From positions 62,001-126,000 of the forward strand of contig NZ_ATDP01000091.1 in NCBI RefSeq assembly GCF_000445105.1: a stretch of 64,000 nucleotides of DNA. The letters are read 5' to 3'. Shown one piece after another: positions 54,787 to 63,883 of the stretch (position 1 is its first letter; each line of letters opens with the position of its first letter). The notes under the pieces are model-generated. The model had not been told where the DNA came from, did not search any database, and worked only from the letters and a program-made list of their open reading frames with translations. The position numbers were made by a program, and so were the translations under genes. Source of the DNA: Sphingobium lactosutens DS20. GTDB taxonomy: Bacteria; Pseudomonadota; Alphaproteobacteria; Sphingomonadales; Sphingomonadaceae.

Positions 54787-55425
54787 TCAGAGCCTTTCGA
54801 TCTTGCTGGCGGCTTCGTCGATCAGGGCGGCGACATCGAACATGGTCTGGTTGTCGGCCCCTTCTTTTTCCAGTCGTTGCTGGATGGCAAAACGCAGATT
54901 GTGCATGGCGCGGCGAACGGGCGCCGGGTCGACGCGCTCGGCCTTTCGAGCCAGATGGGCCAGCCGCTCCATCGCCCGATCCAGCGCAGCCCTATCTTCC
55001 GCGATCTTGGCGCGGCCAGCGTCGGTGATGGCGAAGCGCTTGCGGCTTCCCTCGCCCGGTTGCTCCGCGATGAGTTCCATGTCGGACAGCAGGGTCAGCG
55101 TCGGGTAGACGACCCCAGGACTGGGCGCATAGACCTCGCCCGACAGCGCCTCGATCGCACGGATCAGTTCATAACCGTGGCGCGGTTCGTCGGCGATCAG
55201 CTTGAGCAGGATCAGCCGCAGCGCGTCATTGTCGAACAGGCGGCGGCCACGGCCGCCACGGCCGCCGCCGCGCGGGCTGTCATCGCCGAAGGGATCAGGG
55301 CCAAACGCGTCGCCGCCGAACCCGCCGCGCGCGGCGCTAAGTCCAGCAGCGAAAGCGACAGCTGCGCGAGGATGATTGAAACCGCCGCGATGGCGGCGGT
55401 GAGAGTGGGATGTTGGAAAACGCAT
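54787..55425 (-). CDS. PadR-family regulator with a Gly/His-rich N-terminal extension (YqjI-like)
   Basis: The 212-residue protein has a 65-residue N-terminal extension with HSHRRHRGGFNH and Gly/Arg-rich stretches, then a PadR winged helix: LRLILLKLIADEPRHGYELI, VVYPTLTLLSDMELIAE and RKRFAITDAGRAKIAE. A C-terminal helix (QQRLEKEGADNQTMF) follows. The histidine-rich head is a feature of YqjI, the nickel-responsive PadR regulator next to a ferric reductase. The adjacent DUF2218 gene supports this. Start at the ATG, 55425; a TTG precedes it. Confidence 0.85.
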   Translation of the reverse strand: MRFPTSHSHRRHRGGFNHPRAAVAFAAGLSAARGGFGGDAFGPDPFGDDSPRGGGRGGRGRRLFDNDALRLILLKLIADEPRHGYELIRAIEALSGEVYAPSPGVVYPTLTLLSDMELIAEQPGEGSRKRFAITDAGRAKIAEDRAALDRAMERLAHLARKAERVDPAPVRRAMHNLRFAIQQRLEKEGADNQTMFDVAALIDEAASKIERL

Positions 55426-55455
55426 CAAGAACCTTTCATGTTTCCAGATATTCTA

Positions 55456-55465
55456 AGATATATCT
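55456..55465. promoter_or_regulatory. Palindrome upstream of the padR gene
   Basis: AGATATATCT is a perfect ten-base palindrome in an AT-rich patch 31 bases before the padR start. PadR regulators of the YqjI type bind similar ATAT-containing dyads, so this may be its own operator. Confidence 0.5.
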
Positions 55466-55698
55466 CGATACATGTCATGGTCAAGATTGCATTGCAAATT
55501 TGCCAGCGCAAAGGCCGTTCTGGCTGGGTCATTAAAGAAATTTTGATCGGTCATGCGCCAAGATAAGAGGGAGGGGGGAGAGATGATGATTGTTTGCGCA
55601 GCCCTATGGATGGCGGATGATGCGTGGGATACGCCACCCGTTCGCGCATTGATTAGATTTATCCTCGCGCACCATAATTCGCATCGGAGCCGTCGCTG

Positions 55699-56955
55699 AT
55701 GCGCAAATCCATCCGGCGCGACCAGCTGCGGCTCGGCATGTTCATCCACAGTTTCAAAGGATCCTGGTTCAAGCATCCCTTCTGGCGGGCGCGTTTCCTG
55801 CTGGAGAATGACGAGGACCTGGCGACCGTACTGGATAGCGAAATCGAGCAGTTGATCATTGACACCGACAGGGGCGTCGATGTGGAGGAGCGCCAAGCGT
55901 CCGCCCCGCCCCGGTCTGGCTCAGCACCTGTGCCTGAGCGTCCAGCGAAAGCGCCGCAGCGCGTGCGCGCTACGCCGTTGCGGCAGGACGACAGCCATGA
56001 AGTGGCGCGGATCGAAGCGACGCGTGTCACGAATCGGTCGAAAAAGGTGATGCGCGAGATTTTCGATTCGGCGCGGCTCGGCAAGGCGGTGCAATGCGCG
56101 TCGGTGACGGCCGTAGTCGCGGACGTCACCAACATGATCGAGAAGAATCGCCAGGCTTTCCTAAAAGTGCTGCGCCTCAAGTCGAAGGACGAATACACCT
56201 ATCTCCATTCGGTCGCCGTATGTGCGTTGATGATTAACCTCGGCAGGCAGCTGAAGCTGGACGAGGCCGCCATCGCGGACCTTGGCACGGCCGGCCTGTT
56301 GCACGACATCGGCAAGATGCTGGTGCCAGCCGATGTGCTGAACAAGCCCGGCCGGCTGACGGCTGAGGAGTTCGCGATCATCCAGACCCATGCCGAACGC
56401 GGGTCACAGCTGCTGGAGGAGATCGGCGCCGTGCCCGCCTTGGCGCAGGACGTATGCCGTCATCATCATGAGAAGATGGACGGGACCGGCTATCCATCGC
56501 GTCTGCCCGGCGCGCAGATCAGCTTGGCGGCGCGCATGGGCGCGATTTGTGACGTCTATGACGCGCTCACATCCAATCGCATTTATAAGGAGGCTTGGAC
56601 CCCGGTCGAGGCGATCACCCGGATGCGGAACTGGGAGGGGCATTTCGACCCTGCCCTGATGTTCCGCTTCATGCAGAGCATCGACACCTTTCCCGTAGGT
56701 ATGGTCGTGCGGCTGCGATCGAACCGGCTGGGGGTAGTGCTGGACAATGGCCGGCGCGCATCGCGGCCCAAGGTGCTCGCCTTCTATTCGACTCGCGACC
56801 AGGAATGGATCGACAAGGACATCGTCGTCATCGGCGAAAGCCTGTCCCGCGACGCAATCCTGGAGGAGGTCGATCCGGCCCATTGGGGTATCGAACGCGC
56901 TGCGATCGATCGGATAATGGAGGCGGAAGCGCCTCGGCCCAAGCTGGCGGGTTGA
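55699..56955 (+). CDS. HD-GYP domain protein with DUF3391-like N-terminus
   Basis: The 418-residue protein has an N-terminal region (QLRLGMFIHSFKGSWFKHPF, ending near residue 90) like DUF3391, then an HD-GYP phosphodiesterase domain. The HD pair is His202-Asp203 in LLHDIGKMLVPADVL, and HHEKMDGTGYPSRLPG carries the GYP motif. It probably degrades cyclic di-GMP to GMP or pGpG. It diverges from padR across 273 bases. A Pro/Ala-rich linker (about 66-90) separates the domains. Confidence 0.9.
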   Translation: MRKSIRRDQLRLGMFIHSFKGSWFKHPFWRARFLLENDEDLATVLDSEIEQLIIDTDRGVDVEERQASAPPRSGSAPVPERPAKAPQRVRATPLRQDDSHEVARIEATRVTNRSKKVMREIFDSARLGKAVQCASVTAVVADVTNMIEKNRQAFLKVLRLKSKDEYTYLHSVAVCALMINLGRQLKLDEAAIADLGTAGLLHDIGKMLVPADVLNKPGRLTAEEFAIIQTHAERGSQLLEEIGAVPALAQDVCRHHHEKMDGTGYPSRLPGAQISLAARMGAICDVYDALTSNRIYKEAWTPVEAITRMRNWEGHFDPALMFRFMQSIDTFPVGMVVRLRSNRLGVVLDNGRRASRPKVLAFYSTRDQEWIDKDIVVIGESLSRDAILEEVDPAHWGIERAAIDRIMEAEAPRPKLAG

Positions 56956-57009
56956 GTCGCCGACGACAAAAGGGCCTCCCCTAACCTGCGAAACAGAAGA
57001 CCCATCGCG

Positions 57010-57564
57010 TCAGTCAGGCTTTTTGGCGACGCTGACCATAGCCGGGCGCAGCAGGCGATCCTTGATCATATAGCCCGCCTGCATTTCAACGAGGATGGTG
57101 CCAGGCTCCGCATCGGCAGACGGGACTTCCATCATCGCCTGATGCTTGTTGGGATCGAGCGGCTGGCCCACGGATTCCAATTTGGTGATGCCATTGCGGC
57201 CGAACACGCTCTCAAGCTCGCGCCCAGTCGCTTCCAGGCCGACGACCAGACCCTTGAACTTTTCATCCTCGCGCAGGTCGGCGGGAATGGCCGCAAGGGC
57301 GCGGGTCAGGTTATCGGCCACCGACAGCATGTCGCGGGCAAAGGCCGTGGCGGCATAGGCGCGCGCGTCGGCCAGTTCCTTTTCGAGCCGGCGCCGCACA
57401 TTCTGCGTGTCGGCATGGGCGTAGAGAATATCCTGCTTCGCGGTCGCCAGCTCCGCTTCCAGCGCGGCGATGCGATCGGCCGTTGCGTCGCCGGCAGGCG
57501 CGCCGTCTTCGGGCAGGGCATCGACGACTTCGGTATTTTCCAAATTCTGATTATCTTCGCTCAT
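57010..57564 (-). CDS. grpE: Nucleotide exchange factor GrpE
   Basis: The 184-residue co-chaperone releases ADP from DnaK. An acidic, disordered head (MSEDNQNLENTEVVDALPED) leads to a long coiled coil (IAALEAELATAKQDILYAHA, DTQNVRRRLEKELADARAYA) and the GrpE beta-wing domain with VGQPLDPNKHQAMMEVPSAD. The start overlaps the hrcA stop by four bases, so they are translationally coupled. Confidence 0.96.
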   Translation of the reverse strand: MSEDNQNLENTEVVDALPEDGAPAGDATADRIAALEAELATAKQDILYAHADTQNVRRRLEKELADARAYAATAFARDMLSVADNLTRALAAIPADLREDEKFKGLVVGLEATGRELESVFGRNGITKLESVGQPLDPNKHQAMMEVPSADAEPGTILVEMQAGYMIKDRLLRPAMVSVAKKPD

Positions 57565-58604
57565 CTCATCAATCTCGATAGCGTCTGTGCAGTGAAGTCC
57601 ACCATGGGGATCACCCGCGCATAGTTCAAGCGCGTGGGGCCGATCACGCCGACCACGCCGACGACCCGGCCATCCGCGCCACGATAGGGTGCGGCTATGA
57701 CGGAAGACCCCGACAGGGAAAAGAGCTTGTTTTCCGAACCGATGAAGATTTTGGTCGCGCTGCCGGCCAGCGCGCCGCGCAGCAGGTCCATAATTTCCTG
57801 CTTGCCTTCCAGTTGCTCCAGCAATTGGCGTGCACGCTCCAGGTCGGCGGCGGTGCTTTCATCAATCAGGCGGGACTGGCCTCGCACGATCAGTACCGGA
57901 CGGTCATCCGCGTCATGCGACCAGGTGGCGATGCCGCGCTCCACCAAATCGCGCGCCGCCCGATCGAGCGCGCCACGATCCGCCTCCATCTCGCGCCGCA
58001 ATGCATCGCCCGCTTCGCGCAGGGTGAGCCCGGCAAAGCGCGCGGACATGAAATTGGCCGCTTCGTTGAGCATGACCGGGCTGACGCCATCGGGCAGGTC
58101 GAGCACGCGGTTTTCGACCGACCCATCCTGTCCGACCAGCACGGCGAGCGCCTGACGGGCGTTTAGCGGCACGAAGCCGAACTGGCGCAGCACCGGCTCG
58201 CGCTTTGGCACCATAACGATGCCCGCGCAGGCGGACAGGCCGCTCAAGGTTGCGGTGGCGGCGGACAGGGCCTCTTCGATCGGGCCGTTTTCCGTGATGC
58301 CCGCCTCGATCGCGCGGCGTTCCTCGATGGAGGGTTCAGCCGCCTGCATCATGCCGTCGACGAACAGGCGAAGGCCCGTTTCGGTGGGCATCCGACCGGC
58401 CGATGTATGGGGCGCGGCGAGCAGCCCCAATTCCTCCAAATCCTGCATGACATTGCGGATGGAGGCGGGCGACAGGCTCAAGGACGCCATCTTGCTGATC
58501 GTGCGCGATCCCACGGGCAGGCCAGTGCCGAGATAGCTTTCCACCACCAGGCGGAAAACATCGCGCGCGCGATCATTCAATTCGGAAACCGGTATGACCG
58601 ACAT
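57561..58604 (-). CDS. hrcA: Heat-inducible transcription repressor HrcA
   Basis: The 347-residue repressor has an N-terminal winged helix (ELNDRARDVFRLVVESYLGT, then SPASIRNVMQDLEELGLLAA) and the inserted ligand domain, ending GADGRVVGVVGVIGPTRLNY. HrcA binds CIRCE elements, usually before groESL; no CIRCE sequence was seen here, so its targets are elsewhere. It leads the hrcA-grpE operon. Confidence 0.96.
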   Translation of the reverse strand: MSVIPVSELNDRARDVFRLVVESYLGTGLPVGSRTISKMASLSLSPASIRNVMQDLEELGLLAAPHTSAGRMPTETGLRLFVDGMMQAAEPSIEERRAIEAGITENGPIEEALSAATATLSGLSACAGIVMVPKREPVLRQFGFVPLNARQALAVLVGQDGSVENRVLDLPDGVSPVMLNEAANFMSARFAGLTLREAGDALRREMEADRGALDRAARDLVERGIATWSHDADDRPVLIVRGQSRLIDESTAADLERARQLLEQLEGKQEIMDLLRGALAGSATKIFIGSENKLFSLSGSSVIAAPYRGADGRVVGVVGVIGPTRLNYARVIPMVDFTAQTLSRLMR

Positions 58605-58611
58605 GGTCCTT

Positions 58612-58640
58612 ATTTAGGCGAGGCGGCCGCGCCGCTCAAG
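58612..58640 (-). promoter_or_regulatory. Candidate RpoH-type promoter of hrcA
   Basis: On the reverse strand CTTG is followed after 18 bases by CCTAAAT, similar to heat-shock promoters of alphaproteobacteria. The -10-like element ends eight bases before the hrcA ATG, so a transcript would begin at or next to the start codon. Confidence 0.4.
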
Positions 58641-58644
58641 ATCG

Positions 58645-59154
58645 TCACGGCGTTACCGCGCGCGGATTGAGCATGCGCTCCACGTCCAATATTTTGGGCA
58701 CGGACGCGATAGCGACGCGCAGCTTGCCATAGCGCGCGTCCATGCAGCCCGACTGGAATTCCAGTTTCGTCGTGTCCTGGCCAGGCCGACTCCACTCGAC
58801 CTTATAGGCCGGCAGGTCGGTGGCGAAGGTATCGCAATTTTCCCCATGGGCGATGCGCTGCGTCGTGCCGGTCGCGGGGCGATGCGGCGCAAGCGTGGAG
58901 ACCAGCCGGCGATATTGCGCGCTGGACAAAGTGAAGCGGGTCGCGCCGGGAACGGATGTGTTGCGTTCCGGCTCCAGCAGGCCGGACCCATCGGGCGACA
59001 CCTGCACCGTATAGGTCGGGCACGCGCCGAAACAGCGACCAGCCGTGAAGCGGATCACATCGCCGGGCGCCTTTGGCGGTTCCAGCCCTTCCCTCTCCAT
59101 CGTGCAGCCCGCCAACAGAATCAGGCCGGCGGCCATCATGTTTTTCGTCGTCAT
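58645..59154 (-). CDS. DUF6438 lipoprotein
   Basis: The 169-residue lipoprotein has a lipobox LLAGC (Cys17) and the DUF6438 motif RCFGACPTYTVQVSPDGSGL (about 40-59), whose two cysteines lie four apart and could be bridged. Further cysteines are at GENCDTF and SGCMDARYG. The function is unknown; a periplasmic location is expected. The hrcA promoter region begins right after its stop. Confidence 0.85.
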   Translation of the reverse strand: MTTKNMMAAGLILLAGCTMEREGLEPPKAPGDVIRFTAGRCFGACPTYTVQVSPDGSGLLEPERNTSVPGATRFTLSSAQYRRLVSTLAPHRPATGTTQRIAHGENCDTFATDLPAYKVEWSRPGQDTTKLEFQSGCMDARYGKLRVAIASVPKILDVERMLNPRAVTP

Positions 59155-59300
59155 GCCCCCTCATATCGTCCAAATGACGCGCTGGACACTGGCAAGTCGC
59201 GCTGTCGGGCGCTAAGCGGCGCTGCAAGTGCGCTTTCTGGCGCATCGGCGGCGCCGCCCCGGCTGGGCGCGCCGACCTGATCCTTGCAAGGAGATTATTT

Positions 59301-60017
59301 ATGCGTCCTTCCGGCCGCGCGCCCGACCAGATGCGCGACATCACCATGGAGCCAGGCTTCACCATCCATGCCGAGGGCAGCTGCCTGGTCAGCTTCGGCG
59401 ATACGCGCGTGCTGTGCACCGCGTCGGTCGAGGAAAAGGTGCCGCCCTTCCTGCGTGGCAAGGGTTCGGGCTGGGTCACGGCCGAATATGGCATGCTGCC
59501 CCGCGCCACCCATACGCGCGGCAGCCGTGAGGCGGCCAAGGGCAAGCAGTCGGGGCGGACGCAGGAAATCCAGCGCCTGATCGGCCGATCGCTGCGCACC
59601 GTGGTTGACCTCAAAGCCCTGGGCGAACGGCAGATCGTGGTCGATTGCGACGTAATCCAGGCCGATGGCGGCACGCGCACGGCGGCGATCTCGGGCAGTT
59701 GGGTTGCGCTGCGCATCGCGGTGGACAAGCTGATGGCCAGCGGCGCGCTGAGCCAGGACCCTATCATCCAGAAGGTCGCGGCGATCAGCTGTGGCATCTA
59801 CAATGGCACGCCGGTGCTGGACCTCGACTATGCCGAGGACAGCAATGCCGAAACCGACGCGAACCTGATCCTGACCGGTGACGGCAAGTTTGCCGAAGTA
59901 CAGGCGACGGCCGAAGGCGCGGCCTATGACGAGGAAGAACTGCTCCGCCTGCTTCGGCTCGCACGGATCGGCTGCGCCAAGATCTTCGCGGCGCAGGACG
60001 CGGCCACGGGGCGGTGA
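59301..60017 (+). CDS. rph: Ribonuclease PH
   Basis: The phosphorolytic 3' exoribonuclease trims tRNA ends. The 238-residue protein starts [20 protein letters not shown], and has [40 protein letters not shown] and [20 protein letters not shown], the phosphate-binding and catalytic stretches. AAGGAG lies nine bases before the ATG. It diverges from the DUF6438 and hrcA genes and leads a rightward set with rdgB and hemW. Confidence 0.97.
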   Translation: MRPSGRAPDQMRDITMEPGFTIHAEGSCLVSFGDTRVLCTASVEEKVPPFLRGKGSGWVTAEYGMLPRATHTRGSREAAKGKQSGRTQEIQRLIGRSLRTVVDLKALGERQIVVDCDVIQADGGTRTAAISGSWVALRIAVDKLMASGALSQDPIIQKVAAISCGIYNGTPVLDLDYAEDSNAETDANLILTGDGKFAEVQATAEGAAYDEEELLRLLRLARIGCAKIFAAQDAATGR

Positions 60018-60040
60018 TGCATCAAAATGGTTAAATACTG

Positions 60041-60114
60041 TGCTCCTGCGAAGGCAGGAGCCTAGGGTCGATGACGGTGACTTCGCACTCTGGGCTCCTG
60101 CTTCCGCAGGAGCA
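60041..60114. repeat. Inverted repeat between rph and rdgB
   Basis: The left arm TGCTCCTGCGAAGGCAGGAG pairs with the complement of CTCCTGCTTCCGCAGGAGCA across about 25 bases, each arm being palindromic by itself. It fills most of the 118-base gap and is another short palindromic repeat of a kind common in sphingomonads. Confidence 0.75.
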
Positions 60115-60135
60115 CATCAGGTAAGGTCACAATAT

Positions 60136-60765
60136 ATGTCAGACGATTTCGGACAGGAACAGGCGATCCGCAAGCTTGCCCCGGGCAAGCTAGTGATCGC
60201 CAGCCATAATGCGGGCAAGGTGCGCGAGATTGCGGCGCTGCTTGGCCCCTATGGCATCGAGCCGATTTCGGCTGGAAGCCTGGACCTGCCCGAACCGGAG
60301 GAGACCGGCACCACCTTTATCGCCAATGCCGAGTTGAAGGCGATGCAGGCGGCGGACCTTTCCGGCCTGCCCGCTCTTGCCGACGACAGTGGCCTGTGCG
60401 TCGAGGCGCTGGGCGGCGACCCGGGGCTGTTTTCGGCGCGCTGGGCTGGTCCAGACAAGGATTTTGGCCTAGCTATGCAAAAGGTCTGGGACGGGATCGA
60501 GGCCAAGGGCCCGGAGGCGGGGCATGACGCGCATTTCGTTTGCGCGCTGGCGCTCGCCTGGCCGGACGGTCATGTCGAAGCGTTCGAAGGCCGGGTCGAT
60601 GGCACGATCATCTGGCCTCCGCGCGGAGACAAGGGCTTTGGCTATGACCCGATGTTCCAGCCCCACGGGTATGACATCAGCTTCGGCGAAATGGACCCGG
60701 ACGCCAAGCACGCCATGAGCCACCGCGCCCACGCCTTCGCACAACTGGTGAAGGCAGTGTTCTGA
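60136..60765 (+). CDS. rdgB: XTP/dITP diphosphatase (RdgB/HAM1)
   Basis: The 209-residue enzyme removes ITP, dITP and XTP from nucleotide pools. [20 protein letters not shown] is the N-terminal substrate loop, [20 protein letters not shown] is the metal-binding Asp motif, and [20 protein letters not shown] and MSHRAHAF finish the active site. An extra 19-residue head precedes the domain. I chose the ATG at 60136, as the frame further upstream overlaps rph. Confidence 0.95.
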   Translation: MSDDFGQEQAIRKLAPGKLVIASHNAGKVREIAALLGPYGIEPISAGSLDLPEPEETGTTFIANAELKAMQAADLSGLPALADDSGLCVEALGGDPGLFSARWAGPDKDFGLAMQKVWDGIEAKGPEAGHDAHFVCALALAWPDGHVEAFEGRVDGTIIWPPRGDKGFGYDPMFQPHGYDISFGEMDPDAKHAMSHRAHAFAQLVKAVF

Positions 60766-60859
60766 CGCCTCTTTGCGGCGGCTTTCCTTGCGCAAGATCG
60801 ATGTGCCGGTGCCGCGCCAAGCTGGCCCCGGCGCGCAATCCCCGCTAAGGGCGGCGGAG

Positions 60860-62041
60860 ATGCCCGATAGCTGCCTTCTTTCCCATGACAATCCTCCGAC
60901 CGCCGAGCCCTTGGCCCTTTATATCCATTGGCCCTTCTGCGTGTCCAAATGCCCCTATTGCGACTTTAACAGCCATGTGCGCGAGGGCGTTGATGTCGAT
61001 GCGTGGCGCGGGGCGCTGCTGGCGGATATGGCGCATGAGGCGGCGTTGACCGGCGGACGGGCGCTGACGTCGATCTTTTTTGGCGGCGGCACGCCATCGC
61101 TGATGCCGCCCGCTCTGGTCGCCGACCTGATCTCGGCCGCGGACCGCCACTGGGGCCTGGCGCCCGACATTGAGATCACGCTGGAGGCCAATCCCAATTC
61201 GGTCGAAGCGGCGCGTTTTGCCGATCTGGCCACCGCCGGCGTGAACCGCGTTTCCCTGGGGCTTCAGGCGCTCGATGATCAGGCTCTGCATTTTCTGGGC
61301 CGCGCGCATGACGTCGACGAAGGACTGGCGGCGCTCGCTACCGCGCAGCGCGTGTTCGATCGGGTGAGCTTTGACCTCATCTATGCGCGGCCGGGCCAGA
61401 GCGAGGCGGATTGGGAGGCAGAGCTGACGCGTGCGCTGGGCTATGGCACCGGGCATTTGTCGCTCTATCAGCTGACGATCGAGCCGGGTACGCGCTTTGC
61501 GACGCTGGTGGCGCAGGGCAAGCTCGCTCCGGCCGACCCCGACCATGGCGCAACCCTCTATGAGCTGACCCAGGCGATGGCGGGCGCGGCGGGCATTCCG
61601 GCCTATGAGATCAGCAATCATGCCCGACCGGGTCAGGAAAGCCGACACAACCTCACCTATTGGCGCTATGGCGACTATGCCGGCATCGGCCCGGGTGCGC
61701 ATGGCCGGCGGACCGGCCAAGCCACGGTGCGCCACAAGAAGCCGGAAAACTGGATGAACGCCGTCGCGCGTAACGGCCATGGCGCGCAGAACGAAGACCC
61801 GCTGGCGGGCGAGGATCGGGCACGCGAGGCGCTGCTGATGGGGCTGCGGCTGCGCGAAGGCGTCGACCTTGACCGCATCGTGGCACTGTCGGGCATTGCG
61901 CGCACGCGGCTGGTGGACGGCCGGGCGATGACGCGACTGATCGAGTTAGGGCTGATCGACCGACAGGACAGCCGGATACAGGTCACGCCCGCCGGCATGT
62001 TGCTGCTGGACGCGATCCTGCCGGAAATCGTGACGGTCTGA
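60860..62041 (+). CDS. hemW: Radical SAM heme chaperone HemW
   Basis: The 393-residue protein carries the radical-SAM cluster motif CxxxCxxC (Cys27, Cys31, Cys34 in PFCVSKCPYCDFNSHV). FFGGGTPSLMPP and RVSLGLQALDDQALHFLGRA are family motifs. HemW-type proteins insert heme into respiratory enzymes; the older name is oxygen-independent coproporphyrinogen oxidase, which the extra HemN residues would need but which are not evident here. I use the ATG at 60860, after GGCGGAG. Confidence 0.93.
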   Translation: MPDSCLLSHDNPPTAEPLALYIHWPFCVSKCPYCDFNSHVREGVDVDAWRGALLADMAHEAALTGGRALTSIFFGGGTPSLMPPALVADLISAADRHWGLAPDIEITLEANPNSVEAARFADLATAGVNRVSLGLQALDDQALHFLGRAHDVDEGLAALATAQRVFDRVSFDLIYARPGQSEADWEAELTRALGYGTGHLSLYQLTIEPGTRFATLVAQGKLAPADPDHGATLYELTQAMAGAAGIPAYEISNHARPGQESRHNLTYWRYGDYAGIGPGAHGRRTGQATVRHKKPENWMNAVARNGHGAQNEDPLAGEDRAREALLMGLRLREGVDLDRIVALSGIARTRLVDGRAMTRLIELGLIDRQDSRIQVTPAGMLLLDAILPEIVTV

Positions 62042-62050
62042 CCCGCCTGA

Positions 62051-62569
62051 TCAGGGCTGCTCGGTCGTCTTTGCCTCGGGCGAGGGCACTGCATCCTTGC
62101 TGGTCATGGCAACGGCTGGCGGCCCCTTCTGGACGGCGGCGGCCAAGTCCCCGACGGGTGCGCAATCGGTCTTGCAGAGCTTTTGCGCCTGCGCCAGCAC
62201 TTCCTTGGCGCGTGCGACCGCGCCCTTTTCCATCATCGCCTCGCCCTGTCCCGCAAGGGCAACGACATCGGTCGGGTCGAGCAGCAAGGCTTCCTTGTAC
62301 AGCCGGATCGCCTTGCCCTGCAGCCCCTGCGCCCGCGCGACTTCAGCGAGCGCGACATAAGCGGCGCGGTTGCGCGGATCGACCGCCAGCGCGCTTTCCA
62401 GCGCATCGGTCGCGCCTTCCAGATTGCCCGCCTTGCGCGCCGCCTCTCCCGCTTTCTGCCACTCGATCGACTGGGGAGTGATCTGGCTGTCCGGCCGTTG
62501 GCTGAAGCCCACGCTGGACACAGTGGTCAGCAAGGCGGCAAGCGCGATCGAGGCGGGGGTGAAACGCAT
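62051..62569 (-). CDS. Tetratricopeptide-repeat periplasmic protein
   Basis: The 172-residue protein has a signal peptide ([20 protein letters not shown]) followed by TPR-like helices: [40 protein letters not shown] and [26 protein letters not shown] pair and a Pro/Lys-rich tail (about 145-172) complete it. It probably scaffolds a periplasmic interaction. GGAGAA precedes the ATG at 62569; an open frame 36 codons upstream is not supported. Confidence 0.82.
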   Translation of the reverse strand: MRFTPASIALAALLTTVSSVGFSQRPDSQITPQSIEWQKAGEAARKAGNLEGATDALESALAVDPRNRAAYVALAEVARAQGLQGKAIRLYKEALLLDPTDVVALAGQGEAMMEKGAVARAKEVLAQAQKLCKTDCAPVGDLAAAVQKGPPAVAMTSKDAVPSPEAKTTEQP

Positions 62570-62661
62570 TATCTTCTCCAGCCATGTTTCAGGCGATGAT
62601 TGCAGGCTCTGGTCCAAGGGCCAAGTGTCGCGAACTTGCACGGCTTTGTCCATGGGATGAT

Positions 62662-63837
62662 TTATGCCGGTCGGCAAAGCTGCGCGAAGAAGAAGCCGTC
62701 GCTGCCATCATGCTCCGGCGTCAGCAGCACGCCTCCGCCATGCGCCCGCCCGACCGGCACGTCGACCGGTTCGACGATCCAGCCTTCGTGACGAGCCAGA
62801 AATGCCGCCACCTGATCGCGTCCCTCGCGATCGACCAGCGCGCAGGTTGCGTAGACCAGCAGCCCACCCGGCCGCACCAGCGGCGCGGCAAAATCGAGGA
62901 TACGCGCCTGTTCCGCCACCAGCCGCTCCAGCCGCGCCGGGGTCAGCCGCCAGCGCGCTTCGGGATTGCGCCGCCAGGTTCCCGTGCCCGAACAGGGCGC
63001 ATCCACCAGCACCACATCCGCCTGCCCCTGCAAATGCGCAAGCCCGCGTGCCTCATGCGCCTGATCCAGCAGCAATGTGTCGATGAATGTCGCGCCGGCG
63101 CGCTGCGCCCTGGGTTCCAGCCGCGCCAGGCGCGATCGGATGGTGTCGGCCGCGATCAGCCTGCCCTGCCCCGCCATCGCAGCGGCCAGCGCCAGCGTCT
63201 TGCCGCCCGCCCCGGCGCACAGATCGACGACCGTCATGCCGGGCCGGGCCTCGCACGCCGCTGCAATCCACTGGCTGCCAGCATCCTGCACTTCGACAAG
63301 GCCGTCCTTCCACGCTGGATGCTGCTCGACCGGCGAGCCTTCGGGCAGACGCAGCGCGTCGGGCAGTCGGGGAACGGCAATAGCGTCGGGGAATAAAGGC
63401 GCGACCTGGGCGGGCGCGGCCTTGAGGCGATTGACGCGCACATCGACAGGGGCGCGGCCCAGCAGCGCGTCCTGCTCGACCGGCGCGGCGAGCAACGGCT
63501 GGAGCCAAGCGGGCACGGCGCTTGCCGGCGCTCCCGGTTCGCCCGGCTCGATCGGCAGCGGCGCGTGTGGCGACCCATCGAACAGGGCTGCAAGGGCCGG
63601 CTGGTCCTGCGCCAGGCCGATCATCGCCGCGCGGCCCGACTCCGGCCGTTCGGCCGCGCGGCGGATCGCGTCATAGACGTGGTCGCGCACGGCGCGACGA
63701 TCACGCGACCCGGCATAACGCCGTTCCTTGAAATAGCGGGCGATCAGCGTATCGGCGGCCGGACCGCCATCGCGCGCGGAGGCGATGATCGCGTCCAGCA
63801 GGTCGATTGCGGCCTGTACGCGGGCGGATGGGGTCAC
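62662..63837 (-). CDS. RsmB/NOP-family RNA (cytosine-5) methyltransferase
   Basis: The 391-residue enzyme has an N-terminal NusB-like helical region, then a SAM-binding domain: [40 protein letters not shown] with the motif IV Cys, and [20 protein letters not shown] with the catalytic motif VI Cys. It methylates cytosine C5 in rRNA; the exact site is uncertain (RsmB would be C967 of 16S). Start is GTG at 63837, preceded by AAGGGGCAGG. Confidence 0.9.
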   Translation of the reverse strand: MTPSARVQAAIDLLDAIIASARDGGPAADTLIARYFKERRYAGSRDRRAVRDHVYDAIRRAAERPESGRAAMIGLAQDQPALAALFDGSPHAPLPIEPGEPGAPASAVPAWLQPLLAAPVEQDALLGRAPVDVRVNRLKAAPAQVAPLFPDAIAVPRLPDALRLPEGSPVEQHPAWKDGLVEVQDAGSQWIAAACEARPGMTVVDLCAGAGGKTLALAAAMAGQGRLIAADTIRSRLARLEPRAQRAGATFIDTLLLDQAHEARGLAHLQGQADVVLVDAPCSGTGTWRRNPEARWRLTPARLERLVAEQARILDFAAPLVRPGGLLVYATCALVDREGRDQVAAFLARHEGWIVEPVDVPVGRAHGGGVLLTPEHDGSDGFFFAQLCRPA

Positions 63838-63883
63838 AGGTGCCTGCCCCTTCCCTTGAGGTTGGCCGTCGGCCTTTCAGCCA

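Noticed and set aside
58605-58644. A CIRCE operator before hrcA
   Set aside because: The TTAGCACTC and GAGTGCTAA arms are absent here and before dnaK.
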